This document shows, piece after piece, positions 9,376-20,979 of a stretch of 64,000 nt of DNA. The stretch comes from Alloprevotella sp. Lung230 (lineage in GTDB: Bacteria; Bacteroidota; Bacteroidia; Bacteroidales; Bacteroidaceae), in contig NZ_JACSUD010000002.1 of assembly GCF_014385435.1 (NCBI RefSeq), positions 62,001-126,000 on the forward strand. The letters are read 5' to 3'. How positions within the stretch are numbered: the stretch's first letter is position 1; each line of letters opens with the position of its first letter. Position numbers and translations under genes: made by a program. The notes beneath the pieces were generated by a model. It saw nothing but the letters and a program-made list of their open reading frames with translations. It was not told the DNA's origin and searched no databases.

Positions 9376-10488
9376 ATGGCAGAAACAACTTCTCTCCTCG
9401 AAAAGCTCGAAGGACTTGTAGCACGTTTTGAGGAAGTATCCACTTTAATTACCGACCCCAATGTCATTGCAGACCAACAGCGGTATGTGCGACTGACGAA
9501 AGAATACAAAGACCTCGAAGATTTAATGAATGCGCGACGAGAGTACGCAAATTTATTGAGCAACCTCGCCGAAAGCAAAGAAATCCTCATGAACGAGGAC
9601 GATGCAGAGATGAAAGAAATGGCTCGCGAAGAGGTGGCGCATTGTGAAGCACGCATTCCCGAGCTCGAAGAAGCCATCAAGCTTATGCTCGTCCCCAAAG
9701 ATCCCGAAGATGCCAAGAACGCCATCCTTGAAATCCGTGGTGGAACCGGCGGCGACGAAGCTGCACTCTTCGCCGGCGACCTCTTCCGCATGTATGCCAA
9801 ATACTGCGAAACCAAAGGATGGAAGCTCGAAGTATCCAGCACTTCTGAAGGAGCAGCAGGCGGTTTCAAAGAAATCGTGTGTTCAGTCACAGGAGCCGAT
9901 GTCTACGGCACACTGAAATACGAGAGTGGCGTGCATCGTGTACAACGTGTTCCGGCCACCGAAACCCAAGGCCGCGTGCACACCTCGGCCGCCACCGTTG
10001 CCGTACTGCCCGAAGCTGAAGCTTTCGACGTTGTCATCAATGAAGGCGAAATCAAGTGGGATACTTTCCGATCATCGGGTGCAGGTGGTCAGAACGTCAA
10101 TAAAGTAGAGTCCGGTGTGCGCTTACGCTACAATTGGAAAAATCCCAACACGGGCGAAGTAGAAGAAATTCTCATCGAATGTACCGAAACCCGCGACCAA
10201 CCCAAAAATAAGGAGCGCGCTTTGGCTCGCCTGCGTACTTTTATCTACGACAAAGAGCATCAAAAGTATGTCGATGACATCGCTTCACGGCGCAAGACCC
10301 TCGTTTCTACCGGTGACCGCTCGGCCAAAATCCGCACTTACAACTATCCGCAAGGGCGCATCACCGACCACCGTATCAACTACACCATCTACAACCTCAG
10401 CGCCTTTGTCGACGGCGACATCCAAGACTGCATCGACCACCTCATCGTGGCCGAAAACGCCGAACGCCTCAAAGAAGCAGAACTCTAA
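9376..10488 (+). CDS. prfA: Peptide chain release factor 1
   Basis: Recognises UAA/UAG stop codons and triggers peptide release. It is 370 residues long. The GGQ catalytic loop is in RSSGAGGQNVNKVESG (about residues 234-249), and the RF1 anticodon tripeptide PAT occurs in RVPATETQGRVHTS, separating it from RF2 (SPF). A coiled-coil N-terminal domain precedes. It is convergent with ligA; a hairpin terminator built from the last two units of the 22-bp array lies about 250 bp downstream. Confidence 0.95.
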   Translation: MAETTSLLEKLEGLVARFEEVSTLITDPNVIADQQRYVRLTKEYKDLEDLMNARREYANLLSNLAESKEILMNEDDAEMKEMAREEVAHCEARIPELEEAIKLMLVPKDPEDAKNAILEIRGGTGGDEAALFAGDLFRMYAKYCETKGWKLEVSSTSEGAAGGFKEIVCSVTGADVYGTLKYESGVHRVQRVPATETQGRVHTSAATVAVLPEAEAFDVVINEGEIKWDTFRSSGAGGQNVNKVESGVRLRYNWKNPNTGEVEEILIECTETRDQPKNKERALARLRTFIYDKEHQKYVDDIASRRKTLVSTGDRSAKIRTYNYPQGRITDHRINYTIYNLSAFVDGDIQDCIDHLIVAENAERLKEAEL

Positions 10489-10584
10489 ACGGCCGGAGGA
10501 TGTCGAATCGAAAAACTGCCGACCGCTGTGGAAACAGGCGGCAACGCAACTCACAAAGAGCGACAAAGCAAAGCGAGCCAAAAT

Positions 10585-10770
10585 ATGATATCATTTCCAA
10601 GCAAATATGATATCATCTTCTGAGAGGGGTGGCGTCATCCTCAGAGAAATATGACGCCATCTTGAAAGGACGATGACGTCATCTGCGAATAGGCATGATA
10701 TCCTCCTCGGAGGAATATTCTGCCATATTCAGGCAAATATGCCGCCATATTTCTCCAAATATGGCGGCAT
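10585..10770. repeat. 22-bp-period array of 10-bp palindromic cores (array 1, nine units)
   Basis: Nine 10-bp cores start at 10585, 10607, 10629, 10651, 10673, 10695, 10717, 10739 and 10761, each exactly 22 bp after the last. The cores are ATGATATCAT (twice), GTGGCGTCAT, ATGACGCCAT, ATGACGTCAT, ATGATATCCT, ATTCTGCCAT, ATGCCGCCAT and ATGGCGGCAT. The general form is ATG-4 variable bases-CAT. The 12-bp spacers vary but are often AAAT on the left of a core. Neighbouring cores can pair as hairpins (3 with 4; 8 with 9). It lies between convergent prfA and ligA. A related array is at 56942-57061. Confidence 0.9.
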
Positions 10771-10777
10771 ATTTTTT
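10735..10777 (+). terminator. prfA terminator formed by array units 8 and 9
   Basis: A 16-bp perfect stem (10735-10750 with 10759-10774), an 8-nt loop and a T-run to 10777 make a classical rho-independent terminator on the + strand, built out of the last two palindromic cores of the array. Confidence 0.8.
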
Positions 10778-10909
10778 AGGTCGACCGCGGAGGCGGAAGT
10801 TGAGGAGGGCAGAATGTGTTCTGTCGAGGTGCTCGGGCGGTGCCGTTGGTGGAGGTGTCCCGACCTCGATGGTGGAGATTTACGGCAGGCGGCAGCGGAC
10901 GCTCAGGTC

Positions 10910-13709
<2,800 letters not shown>

Positions 13710-13849
13710 ATAATAAGTTAATAACTAGGTGTTCAAAAAATTAATCGTAGCTATCTTAGTTGTAGGATGTCTGATATTTAATTTGGGGTCGCTTAGAGTG
13801 GCATTCTGCTACCGATGTGGTACACAAACCACTTGGCTCTATGCTGCTA

Positions 13850-13857
13850 CAAAGGTA
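13850..13857 (-). promoter_or_regulatory. trmD -7 promoter element
   Basis: The minus strand reads TACCTTTG. This would give an about 135-nt leader for trmD. No clear -33 box is seen. Confidence 0.45.
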
Positions 13858-13950
13858 ATAAAAAAACACGAAAGGTTTTCTTTCCTACGCTCGGAAACCA
13901 CTCGAAGTAGAGAAATATGACCTTCACGCACAAAAAAACACACGCATCCC

Positions 13951-13980
13951 TTGCTGTTTTGAAAAAAAGTAGTACTTTTG
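13951..13980 (+). promoter_or_regulatory. tRNA-Cys promoter
   Basis: TTG (13951-13953), 19 bp, TACTTTTG (13973-13980), ending 16 bp before the mature tRNA 5' end: a good Bacteroidetes promoter. Confidence 0.75.
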
Positions 13981-13996
13981 CACTCGAAAACAAAAC

Positions 13997-14070
13997 GGTA
14001 CCATGGCCGAGCGGTTAGGCACAGGTCTGCAAAACCTGCTACAGCAGTTCGAATCTGCTTGGTATCTCCA
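13997..14070 (+). tRNA. tRNA-Cys (GCA)
   Basis: Cloverleaf visible by eye. The acceptor stem is GGTACCA with TGGTATC (one G-U pair), the D arm GCCGAGCGGTTAGGC, and the anticodon stem-loop AGGTCTGCAAAACCT with anticodon GCA. The T arm is GCAGTTCGAATCTGC, and CCA is encoded at 14068-14070. A hairpin terminator follows immediately. Confidence 0.95.
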
Positions 14071-14074
14071 CCTC

Positions 14075-14107
14075 AAAGGAGCGGCTCTTATCGAGTTGCT
14101 CCTTTTT
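14075..14107 (+). terminator. tRNA-Cys terminator
   Basis: AAAGGAGC pairs with GCTCCTTT around a 15-nt loop, ending in a T-run at about 14103-14107, five bases after the tRNA CCA. It separates the tRNA from lptB. Confidence 0.8.
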
Positions 14108-14128
14108 GCTTCAATTTACTTTGCCTTT

Positions 14129-14971
14129 ATGGAAGATACCACCCTGCTTACTCATCCCGAAACAGACAACCTCACTGCTGGCACGTCCGCTGCGGCTGCA
14201 ACATCGCTCACCCTTCGCACAGAGGGCTTGGTGAAGCGCTATGGCAAACGCACCGTGGTGAACGACGTTTCGTTTGATGTCAAACAAGGCGAAATCGTAG
14301 GACTGCTTGGGCCGAACGGCGCCGGAAAAACCACATCTTTCTATATGACCACCGGCCTCGTTGTTCCGAACGATGGACACATTTACCTGGGAGAGCGAGA
14401 AATCACCAAAGCGCCGGTCTACAAGCGCGCCAAAGCGGGCATCGGCTATTTGGCACAAGAAGCTTCGGTGTTTCGCAAGATGACCGTTGAGGACAACATT
14501 TCTTCGGTCCTTGAAATGACGGGAAAGAGTACGGAAGAACAACGCGAGATGTTGGAGTCGCTCATCAGCGAGTTTCGTCTGCAAAAGGTGCGTAAGAATC
14601 TGGGCGACCAACTCTCCGGAGGTGAGCGTCGCCGCACAGAAATTGCGCGCTGTCTGGCCATCGACCCTAAATTCATCATGCTCGACGAACCCTTTGCCGG
14701 TGTAGACCCTATTGCCGTCGAAGACATTCAATACATCGTCTGGAAACTCAAAGACCGTAACATCGGTATTCTTATCACCGACCACAATGTAGAAGAGACG
14801 CTCTGCATCACCGACCGAGCCTATCTACTCTTTGAAGGCAAAATCCTCTTCCATGGTACACCCGAAGAGTTGGCCGACAACCAGGTGGTGCGTGATCGCT
14901 ATCTGACCAACTCCTTCAAACTCCGCAAAAAAGACTTTCAACTCATTTCTGAACAACGCGAACAACAATAG
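14129..14971 (+). CDS. lptB: LPS export ABC transporter ATP-binding protein
   Basis: ATPase powering LptFG extraction of lipopolysaccharide from the inner membrane. The protein is 280 residues from the ATG at 14129; a longer reading would run through tRNA-Cys. Walker A is [14 protein letters not shown], the signature [15 protein letters not shown], and Walker [17 protein letters not shown], followed by the H-loop [10 protein letters not shown] low-complexity N-terminal extension (about 28 residues, rich in Thr/Ala) precedes the usual LptB start, making it longer than the about 240-residue family norm. Confidence 0.92.
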   Translation: MEDTTLLTHPETDNLTAGTSAAAATSLTLRTEGLVKRYGKRTVVNDVSFDVKQGEIVGLLGPNGAGKTTSFYMTTGLVVPNDGHIYLGEREITKAPVYKRAKAGIGYLAQEASVFRKMTVEDNISSVLEMTGKSTEEQREMLESLISEFRLQKVRKNLGDQLSGGERRRTEIARCLAIDPKFIMLDEPFAGVDPIAVEDIQYIVWKLKDRNIGILITDHNVEETLCITDRAYLLFEGKILFHGTPEELADNQVVRDRYLTNSFKLRKKDFQLISEQREQQ

Positions 14972-15027
14972 CTGTTGGTGTGTTGTTCACCAATTCTTTA
15001 CCCCTTATTCTCTTTACCTCTTATTCT

Positions 15028-17523
15028 ATGATGCGACGTCTCTGTCTTTTCTTTTTTATCGTCCTTACTATGGTCAAGGGCTTAGAAATTAACGCAGCCT
15101 TCCTTTCAGCTTCGGCCTCATCTGATACACTGCACGTTGCACAAGCTTATCTTGATGGGCCTCATCGACTACGCCTCCCCTTTTCTACGGACAGCGTCAA
15201 TCTGAAAGGCAACGCTTTTGATCCCCAAGAGGTTCTCAAAAACAACGCCTCGCTTGCCTTGCGGCATTTTTCGGCATTCCCCACGGTTGCCTATGGAGCT
15301 GCCCTTGACAGCAATTCCGTGAGCGCTCTCCACTTCTCTCTCGACACGGAGTGCTGGCGGAAGTTGAAATTGGACGCCAAGAGCATGGCGCGCTACGACA
15401 TTTATCTGAATGGGGTGAGGCAACAAGGAGGAGAGTTGCGTCTAAATCCTGGACGCAGTGTTGTTGCGCTGCTGATTTATTCGGAAAAATCGGCTCGCGA
15501 CACCTTCAAAGTGAGCCTGATTGGGGAACACCTCAAAGGGGTAATCATCAACTCCACCGAAAAGCGCAAACTTTTGTTGGACGATCTCAACCATGGTGAA
15601 CGCTACTATGGAATGAAGATGTCGCCTTCCGGTCGTTACCTCATCTCTTATTATTACACGACTCAACATGATGGCGCAGCTTCTTACAAAACGATGCTCA
15701 CCGACCTCAACACCAATCGTACTCTCTACAACCACGATGGCTACGAGCATGTGGATTGGCTGCCACAGCGCGATGCGCTCTACTTTACCAGAAATACCGA
15801 TAAAGGAAAACAACTGGTTACTCTCAATCCTGCCACGATGCAGGAAACCATATTAGGGACAGGCTTGCCCAGTGGTTCTTATGAAATTGCTCCCAATGAG
15901 CAATTCCTCATTGTCTTCAAAGACGAAGAAGGTCCGACTTCACAAGGGTCTTTGCGCCAACTCATTGAGCCGGACGATTGTCAGCCCGGATGGCGAAACC
16001 GCAGTTCGCTCTTTCTCTATGATTTGAAATCAGGGATGATGCAACGTCTCACCTTTGGCAAAAACAATATGCACCTGAGCGAAATTTCGCACGATAGTCG
16101 GAAACTGCTACTGATGCAGAGCCGGATGGAACTGACCAAACAACCCCTCAGCTATACCAATGTCTACGAGATGGATTTGGCCACCGGACGCATTGACACG
16201 TTGCTTGTTGACCAACCTTGGTTGAGCAGTGCCTGCTATAGTCCCAACGATAAGCAGGTGCTCTTTAAGGGAACGCCAGCGGCCTTCAACGGCATCGGCA
16301 GTGAAGTGAAAGCTGGTCAACACCCACAGGGCTATGACATGCGTCTCTTCCTCTACGACATCGCCACCCGAAAAACAACGCCTCTCCTCCGCAATTTCGC
16401 TCCCTCTGTGAATGACGTGGCTTGGCACACGGCGGATGGCTTCATCTATTTCGAATGTACCGATGGCTATGACGAAACGCTCTGGCACCTTGATCCACGC
16501 ACCGGCGAACGCTTCCGTTTTAATCTTCCCGTAAGCGTCATTCAACATTATGGCATTGCCAACACTAAAAATCCGCGGATGGTGTTCTATGGACAAACCG
16601 GCACCACCTCACGCAACGCCTACTTGACTCATCTCTCCGGTGCAACACCCAAATGTACGCCTTGGGGCCATCTCTCTTTCAAGCAGCTTTTTGGCGACAC
16701 TCGTGTAGCCTCTTGCCATCCTTGGAAATTCACGACCTCACGCGGCGATCAAGTAGAAGGTTTCTACTATCTTCCTGCTGATTTCGACCAGTCGAAGCGC
16801 TACCCTATGATTGTTTACTATTATGGTGGATGCAGTCCTACGACACGCGTCTTGGAGTTTGTCTACCCCTTCTCAGCTCTCGCCAACATGGGTTATGTTG
16901 TTCTTGTTTTGGAACCCTCCGGTACCATCGGATTTGGACAAGAGTTTGCAGCCCGTCACGTCAATGCCTGGGGAGATATGACAGCAGATGACATCATTGA
17001 AGGCACACGTACATTCTGCGCAGAAAACACCTATGTAGATGCCAAGAAGGTGGGATGTATGGGAGCCAGTTATGGCGGATTTATGACGCAGTACCTGCAA
17101 ACGAAAACCGACCTCTTCGCTGCTGCCATCAGTCATGCGGGTATCTCAAACATTGCCTCCTATTGGGGAGGAGGATATTGGGGCTACACCTATGGAGAGG
17201 TTGCACAATATGGATCTTATCCTTGGAACAACCCCGACCTTTACGTCAAGCATTCTCCCCTCTTCAATGCCGACAAAATTCATACCCCCATTCTCTTTCT
17301 CCACGGCACTGCCGATACCAATGTACCTAACACCGAGAGCCAGCAACTCTACACGGCTTTGCGCCTGCTCGGGCGTCCGACAAGCTACATTCAGGTCGAA
17401 GGAGAAAATCACCACGTGGTCGACTACCATAAGCGTAAACAATGGCAGGCAGCCATCATGGCTTGGTTTGCCAAATATCTTCAAGGTGACGATGCGTGGT
17501 GGAAAGACTTAGGCTTTGAGTAG
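15028..17523 (+). CDS. S9-family prolyl oligopeptidase/dipeptidyl peptidase, exported
   Basis: An 831-residue serine peptidase with an N-terminal signal peptide (MMRRLCLFFFIVLTMVKG). Residues about 190-560 form a WD/TolB-like beta-propeller, and the C-terminal alpha/beta-hydrolase has the catalytic serine in GASYGGFM, aspartate in HGTADTNVP and histidine in GENHHV. It probably trims peptides in the periplasm or at the surface; asaccharolytic Bacteroidales rely on such enzymes (family knowledge). The substrate (DPP IV-like, acylaminoacyl- or tripeptidyl-) cannot be decided here. It starts 56 bp after lptB. Confidence 0.88.
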   Translation: MMRRLCLFFFIVLTMVKGLEINAAFLSASASSDTLHVAQAYLDGPHRLRLPFSTDSVNLKGNAFDPQEVLKNNASLALRHFSAFPTVAYGAALDSNSVSALHFSLDTECWRKLKLDAKSMARYDIYLNGVRQQGGELRLNPGRSVVALLIYSEKSARDTFKVSLIGEHLKGVIINSTEKRKLLLDDLNHGERYYGMKMSPSGRYLISYYYTTQHDGAASYKTMLTDLNTNRTLYNHDGYEHVDWLPQRDALYFTRNTDKGKQLVTLNPATMQETILGTGLPSGSYEIAPNEQFLIVFKDEEGPTSQGSLRQLIEPDDCQPGWRNRSSLFLYDLKSGMMQRLTFGKNNMHLSEISHDSRKLLLMQSRMELTKQPLSYTNVYEMDLATGRIDTLLVDQPWLSSACYSPNDKQVLFKGTPAAFNGIGSEVKAGQHPQGYDMRLFLYDIATRKTTPLLRNFAPSVNDVAWHTADGFIYFECTDGYDETLWHLDPRTGERFRFNLPVSVIQHYGIANTKNPRMVFYGQTGTTSRNAYLTHLSGATPKCTPWGHLSFKQLFGDTRVASCHPWKFTTSRGDQVEGFYYLPADFDQSKRYPMIVYYYGGCSPTTRVLEFVYPFSALANMGYVVLVLEPSGTIGFGQEFAARHVNAWGDMTADDIIEGTRTFCAENTYVDAKKVGCMGASYGGFMTQYLQTKTDLFAAAISHAGISNIASYWGGGYWGYTYGEVAQYGSYPWNNPDLYVKHSPLFNADKIHTPILFLHGTADTNVPNTESQQLYTALRLLGRPTSYIQVEGENHHVVDYHKRKQWQAAIMAWFAKYLQGDDAWWKDLGFE

Positions 17524-17580
17524 CTTCCTCTTTTACCTTTTATCTTTCATCCATTCGTCTATGTGCCTCACTCCCTCCCG

Positions 17581-18417
17581 ATGAAACAAATTCTCCCACT
17601 CTTTCTTTTGATAACGCTGCTGAATTGCTTCGTCAGCTGCAAGACTAATAAGGAAACGCCCACTGAAGCTTATACCGAGATGGACACGACAAGCATCGAC
17701 ACGACCGAAACCGATGCGATTGAAGAGACTCTTGAAGTGACACCTCCGAAGAAGGCTGATGAATTCTTTGACGACTTTCTCTATGCCTTTATGAAGCAAA
17801 AACGATTCCAGCGTAATCGCATTAGTTTCCCTCTCCGTCACTTTATCGATGGAGAAGAGCACCTCATCACGCGTCGGGCATGGGTCTACGACCCAATGTT
17901 TTCCAAACGAGAAACCTACACACTCATCTTCGATAGTCGAAAAGGCATGAAACTGGCCAAAGACACCAGTATCTGCCACGTCATTGTCGAAGAACTCAAT
18001 CTTGCCGAACAGCGCGTCAAATGCTACCATTTCGACCGTGAACAAGCCGAATGGAGACTCACTCAACTCGTAGAAGATGAGATGCAGCAAAGCGAAAACA
18101 GCGGTTTCTACACCTTCTACCAACAGTTTGCTGCGAACAAAGAGTTCCGCCGTTCTCACATTACCAGTCCCTTGGCTTTTTCCACCATTGATGAAGACAC
18201 TTTCGACCCAATTGATGGAGTCATCACCCCGGAACAATGGGAAGACTTTGGACCACAACTCCCCACTACGCAAATCACCAACATCCTCTACGGGCAAACC
18301 TACCTCAACTCGAACGTACGCCTGCTCACCCTTTCCTCGATTTCGGGAGGAATGAACTGCACGCTCACCTTCAAGAAACAAAAAGGTGAATGGATGCTCA
18401 TCAAACTTGAAAACTAA
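17581..18417 (+). CDS. DUF4348-type lipoprotein
   Basis: A 278-residue putative lipoprotein. The signal peptide ends at a lipobox-like NCFVSC, after which an acidic Thr-rich linker leads to a domain (about residues 60-278) that resembles DUF4348 of Bacteroidetes (DEFFDDFLYAFMKQKRFQRNRI, ISFPLRH, FTFYQQFAANKEFRRSHI). The function is unknown. It ends 5 bp before murB, so the two are probably co-transcribed with the downstream repair gene. Confidence 0.75.
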   Translation: MKQILPLFLLITLLNCFVSCKTNKETPTEAYTEMDTTSIDTTETDAIEETLEVTPPKKADEFFDDFLYAFMKQKRFQRNRISFPLRHFIDGEEHLITRRAWVYDPMFSKRETYTLIFDSRKGMKLAKDTSICHVIVEELNLAEQRVKCYHFDREQAEWRLTQLVEDEMQQSENSGFYTFYQQFAANKEFRRSHITSPLAFSTIDEDTFDPIDGVITPEQWEDFGPQLPTTQITNILYGQTYLNSNVRLLTLSSISGGMNCTLTFKKQKGEWMLIKLEN

Positions 18418-18422
18418 GTCTC

Positions 18423-19430
18423 ATGTATCCTTCTCTCCTCTCTTATAACACCTTCCGTATCAATGCCACTTGTCGTGAGCTCCATGTCTATGATTCCATT
18501 GACCAACTGGTCAGCCTGCTTCCTCAGCTTGTGGGGCAACGTTGGCTGCACATCGGAGGGGGAAGTAACTTGCTCTTCGTCACTCCGCACTTCGATGGCA
18601 TCGTGCTCCACAGTCACATCCGCAGCATTGAGGTAGTAGAGCGGACGAGTGACAGTGTACTGCTTCGTGTGGGAGCCGGCGAAGACTGGGACGCTTTCGT
18701 GGCCTATTGTGTGGAACATGGATTTTATGGATTGGAAAATCTCTCTTTCATTCCCGGACAAGTCGGTGCCAGTGCTGTACAAAACGTCGGTGCCTATGGC
18801 GTAGAAGCCGGTGATCACATTGAGGCCGTTGAAACTATTGATACCGAAACGGGAGAAAACCGCCTCTTCTCCCATGCTGAGTGCCACTATGCCTATCGCA
18901 GCAGCATCTTCAAGCACGAGTACCAAGGGCGTTACGTTGTGACCCATGTGCTTTATCGCCTTTCGCTCACCTTCCACCCGGTGCTCACCCACACAGCTGT
19001 GGTACGCATCCTTGAAAACTCAGGACTTTCCCCAGATACAGCAGATGCCGCTGCACTGCGTCATGCGGTGGTCGAAGTGCGCCGTGCCAAACTACCCGAC
19101 CCACACGAGGTGGGCAGTGCCGGTTCCTTCTTTATGAATCCCATTGTCTCCGAAACGCAAGCACAACAGCTCTTATCAACTCACCCAGAGATGCCACATT
19201 ACCCTGCCTCTAATGGAGTGAAAGTTCCCGCAGGTTGGCTTATAGAACAGTGCGGCTGGAAAGGACGCACCCTCGGTCGGGCCGGTGTTCATCCGATGCA
19301 AGCTCTTGTGCTCATCAATCTCGGGCAGGCTACGGGGAGTGAAGTTGTGCAACTGGCAACTGCCATTCAGAACGATGTGAAGCAACGCTTCGACATTGCC
19401 TTACATCCTGAAGTTCTCTATATTCACTGA
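18423..19430 (+). CDS. murB: UDP-N-acetylenolpyruvoylglucosamine reductase
   Basis: FAD/NADPH enzyme forming UDP-MurNAc in peptidoglycan synthesis. At 335 residues it is a type I (E. coli-like) MurB. FAD-binding segments are LHIGGGSNLLF and IPGQVGASAVQNVGAYGVE, and the catalytic serine region is EVGSAGSFFMNPIV. The glutamate near the C-terminus lies in the HPEVLY context. It ends 2 bp before ung. Confidence 0.95.
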   Translation: MYPSLLSYNTFRINATCRELHVYDSIDQLVSLLPQLVGQRWLHIGGGSNLLFVTPHFDGIVLHSHIRSIEVVERTSDSVLLRVGAGEDWDAFVAYCVEHGFYGLENLSFIPGQVGASAVQNVGAYGVEAGDHIEAVETIDTETGENRLFSHAECHYAYRSSIFKHEYQGRYVVTHVLYRLSLTFHPVLTHTAVVRILENSGLSPDTADAAALRHAVVEVRRAKLPDPHEVGSAGSFFMNPIVSETQAQQLLSTHPEMPHYPASNGVKVPAGWLIEQCGWKGRTLGRAGVHPMQALVLINLGQATGSEVVQLATAIQNDVKQRFDIALHPEVLYIH

Positions 19431-19432
19431 TT

Positions 19433-20092
19433 ATGCCTAAGATTCACCCTTCATGGTTGGAACAGTTGCAGTCCGAATTTGATGCTCCTTACTTCCAGCA
19501 GCTCAGTGCTTTTGTACACGAGGAATATCGCACGACAGTGTGCTATCCACCAGCCAAAAGCGTATTTGCAGCTTTCGACCTCTGCCCATTTGACAAAGTG
19601 AAAGTTATTATCCTCGGACAAGATCCTTACCACGAGCCAGGACAAGCCGAGGGGCTTTGTTTTTCTGTGCCGGAAGGCGTACGACAACCGCCATCACTCG
19701 TCAATATCTTCAAGGAATTGGCCGACGATCTCGGTGTCAGCCCTGCACAAAATGGCAGCCTGCGCCGCTGGGCTGCTCAAGGTGTCCTACTGCTCAATGC
19801 TACCCTTACCGTACGAGCGCACGCTGCCGGCTCTCATCAAGGGCGAGGCTGGGAACAATTCACTGACGCTGTAATTCATCGCTTAGCTCTCGAACGCGAA
19901 GGCCTGGTCTTCATCTTGTGGGGTAGCTATGCTCAGAAGAAAGGGGCATTTATTGACACTTCTCGTCACCTAGTCCTCCGTAGCGCCCACCCTTCTCCTC
20001 TCTCCGCACATCGTGGTTTCTTTGGCAACCATCACTTCTCACTCACCAACGACTATCTCATCCGGCACGGAAAAACGCCCATCGATTGGTAA
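19433..20092 (+). CDS. ung: Uracil-DNA glycosylase
   Basis: Excises uracil from DNA, first step of base-excision repair. The protein is 219 residues, typical of family 1 UDG. The water-activating loop is ILGQDPYHEPGQAEGLCFSV, the Leu/Ser-Pro loop is in RSAHPSPLSAHRGFFG, and the Asn of the uracil pocket is in LLLNATLTV. It lies immediately after murB. Confidence 0.96.
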   Translation: MPKIHPSWLEQLQSEFDAPYFQQLSAFVHEEYRTTVCYPPAKSVFAAFDLCPFDKVKVIILGQDPYHEPGQAEGLCFSVPEGVRQPPSLVNIFKELADDLGVSPAQNGSLRRWAAQGVLLLNATLTVRAHAAGSHQGRGWEQFTDAVIHRLALEREGLVFILWGSYAQKKGAFIDTSRHLVLRSAHPSPLSAHRGFFGNHHFSLTNDYLIRHGKTPIDW

Positions 20093-20118
20093 TCTTTCCT
20101 CCTAATCCCCTCTCTCCT

Positions 20119-20718
20119 ATGCACCCTATTCTTCAAGTGGGCGATGTGCTCCTATCGCCCGATATTCTCACCGAACACTTCTGCTGCGACCTTGATGCTT
20201 GTGGAGGTGCCTGTTGCATTGAAGGTGATGCTGGAGCTCCTGTTACCCTTGAAGAAGTTGCCGAATTGGAACGTGTGCTTCCTGCTGTGTGGAACGACCT
20301 CGACCCACGAGCTCGAAAGGTGCTCAACAAGCAAGGTGTGGCCTACCGCGATATCGATGGCGACCTCGTGACCAGCATTGTGGGAACGAAAGATTGCTGT
20401 TTCACCTGCTACGATGAAAAGGGCATCTGCCTTTGTGCCACCGACCGCGCCCATCGAGAGGGACGCATCAACTGGTCGAAACCTATTAGCTGTTACCTCT
20501 ACCCAATCCGCGAGCAGCCGCTCTCCAATGGTACTGTTGCCCTCAATTACGACCGCTGGACAGTATGCCACCCCGCCGTTATAAAAGGTCGTGAACTTCG
20601 ACTTCCACTGTATCGTTTTTTACGCGAACCTCTTATCCGTCGCTTTGGTGAAGCTTGGTATGCCGAGCTCGAAGTTCTCGTCGACCAACTCAAAGAGCAA
20701 GGTTTGCTGAGCGACTGA
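20119..20718 (+). CDS. DUF3109 cysteine-rich protein
   Basis: A 199-residue protein conserved in Bacteroidetes. It has three cysteine clusters: CCDLDACGGACC (about residues 14-25), CCFTCYDEKGICLC (about 93-106) and single later cysteines, suggesting metal or Fe-S binding. The function is unknown. The start at 20119 (MHPILQVGDVL) is preferred over an ATG-less upstream extension that overlaps ung. It is probably the last gene of the DUF4348-murB-ung run; a hairpin terminator follows at 20766. Confidence 0.85.
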   Translation: MHPILQVGDVLLSPDILTEHFCCDLDACGGACCIEGDAGAPVTLEEVAELERVLPAVWNDLDPRARKVLNKQGVAYRDIDGDLVTSIVGTKDCCFTCYDEKGICLCATDRAHREGRINWSKPISCYLYPIREQPLSNGTVALNYDRWTVCHPAVIKGRELRLPLYRFLREPLIRRFGEAWYAELEVLVDQLKEQGLLSD

Positions 20719-20765
20719 ATTCTTTGCAATCTCCAAATACATTAGCCACATTTCCATCCACAAAC

Positions 20766-20805
20766 AAGACGTGCATCATTTCGTCGAAGAAATGATACAC
20801 GTCTT
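20766..20805. terminator. Bidirectional hairpin between DUF3109 and tRNA-Tyr
   Basis: A 17-nt arm (20766-20782) pairs with 20789-20805 with one mismatch and a 6-nt loop; the arms begin AAGACGTG and end CACGTCTT. It sits between convergent transcripts and likely terminates both. Confidence 0.65.
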
Positions 20806-20809
20806 GCTA

Positions 20810-20895
20810 TGGTGGGCAAAGATGGATTCGAACCACCGAAGGCGTAAGCCAGCAGATTTACAGTCTGCCCCATTTGGCCACTCTGGTATTTGCCC
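20810..20895 (-). tRNA. tRNA-Tyr (GTA)
   Basis: Class II tRNA with a long variable arm, read on the minus strand. The acceptor stem is GGGCAAA/TTTGCCC, the anticodon loop contains CTGTAAA (anticodon GTA), and the T arm has GGTTCGAATCC. CCA is encoded (complement of 20810-20812). The length of 86 nt with CCA fits tRNA-Tyr. Confidence 0.95.
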
Positions 20896-20923
20896 GTTTG
20901 CACTCACTTTGTGTTTGTGAGTG

Positions 20924-20955
20924 CAAAAGTAGTGTTTTATTTACAATCCGCCAAA
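20924..20955 (-). promoter_or_regulatory. tRNA-Tyr promoter
   Basis: On the minus strand TTTG (20952-20955), 20 bp, TACTTTTG (20924-20931), ending about 28 bp before the mature tRNA. An excellent consensus match. Confidence 0.75.
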
Positions 20956-20979
20956 CAAATGGCGAAGAAATCCTCTTCT

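Noticed and set aside
10585-10770. CRISPR array interpretation of the 22-bp repeats
   Set aside because: Repeats are 10 bp and variable, spacers only 12 bp, and no cas genes are in the window.
13729-13920. 63-codon frame with hydrophobic start between trmD and tRNA-Cys
   Set aside because: It starts at GTG, overlaps the trmD promoter region on the other strand and has no conserved look; it could only be kept with expression evidence.
14003-14128. N-terminal extension of lptB through tRNA-Cys
   Set aside because: It would require translating a tRNA and its terminator; the ATG at 14129 is the sensible start.
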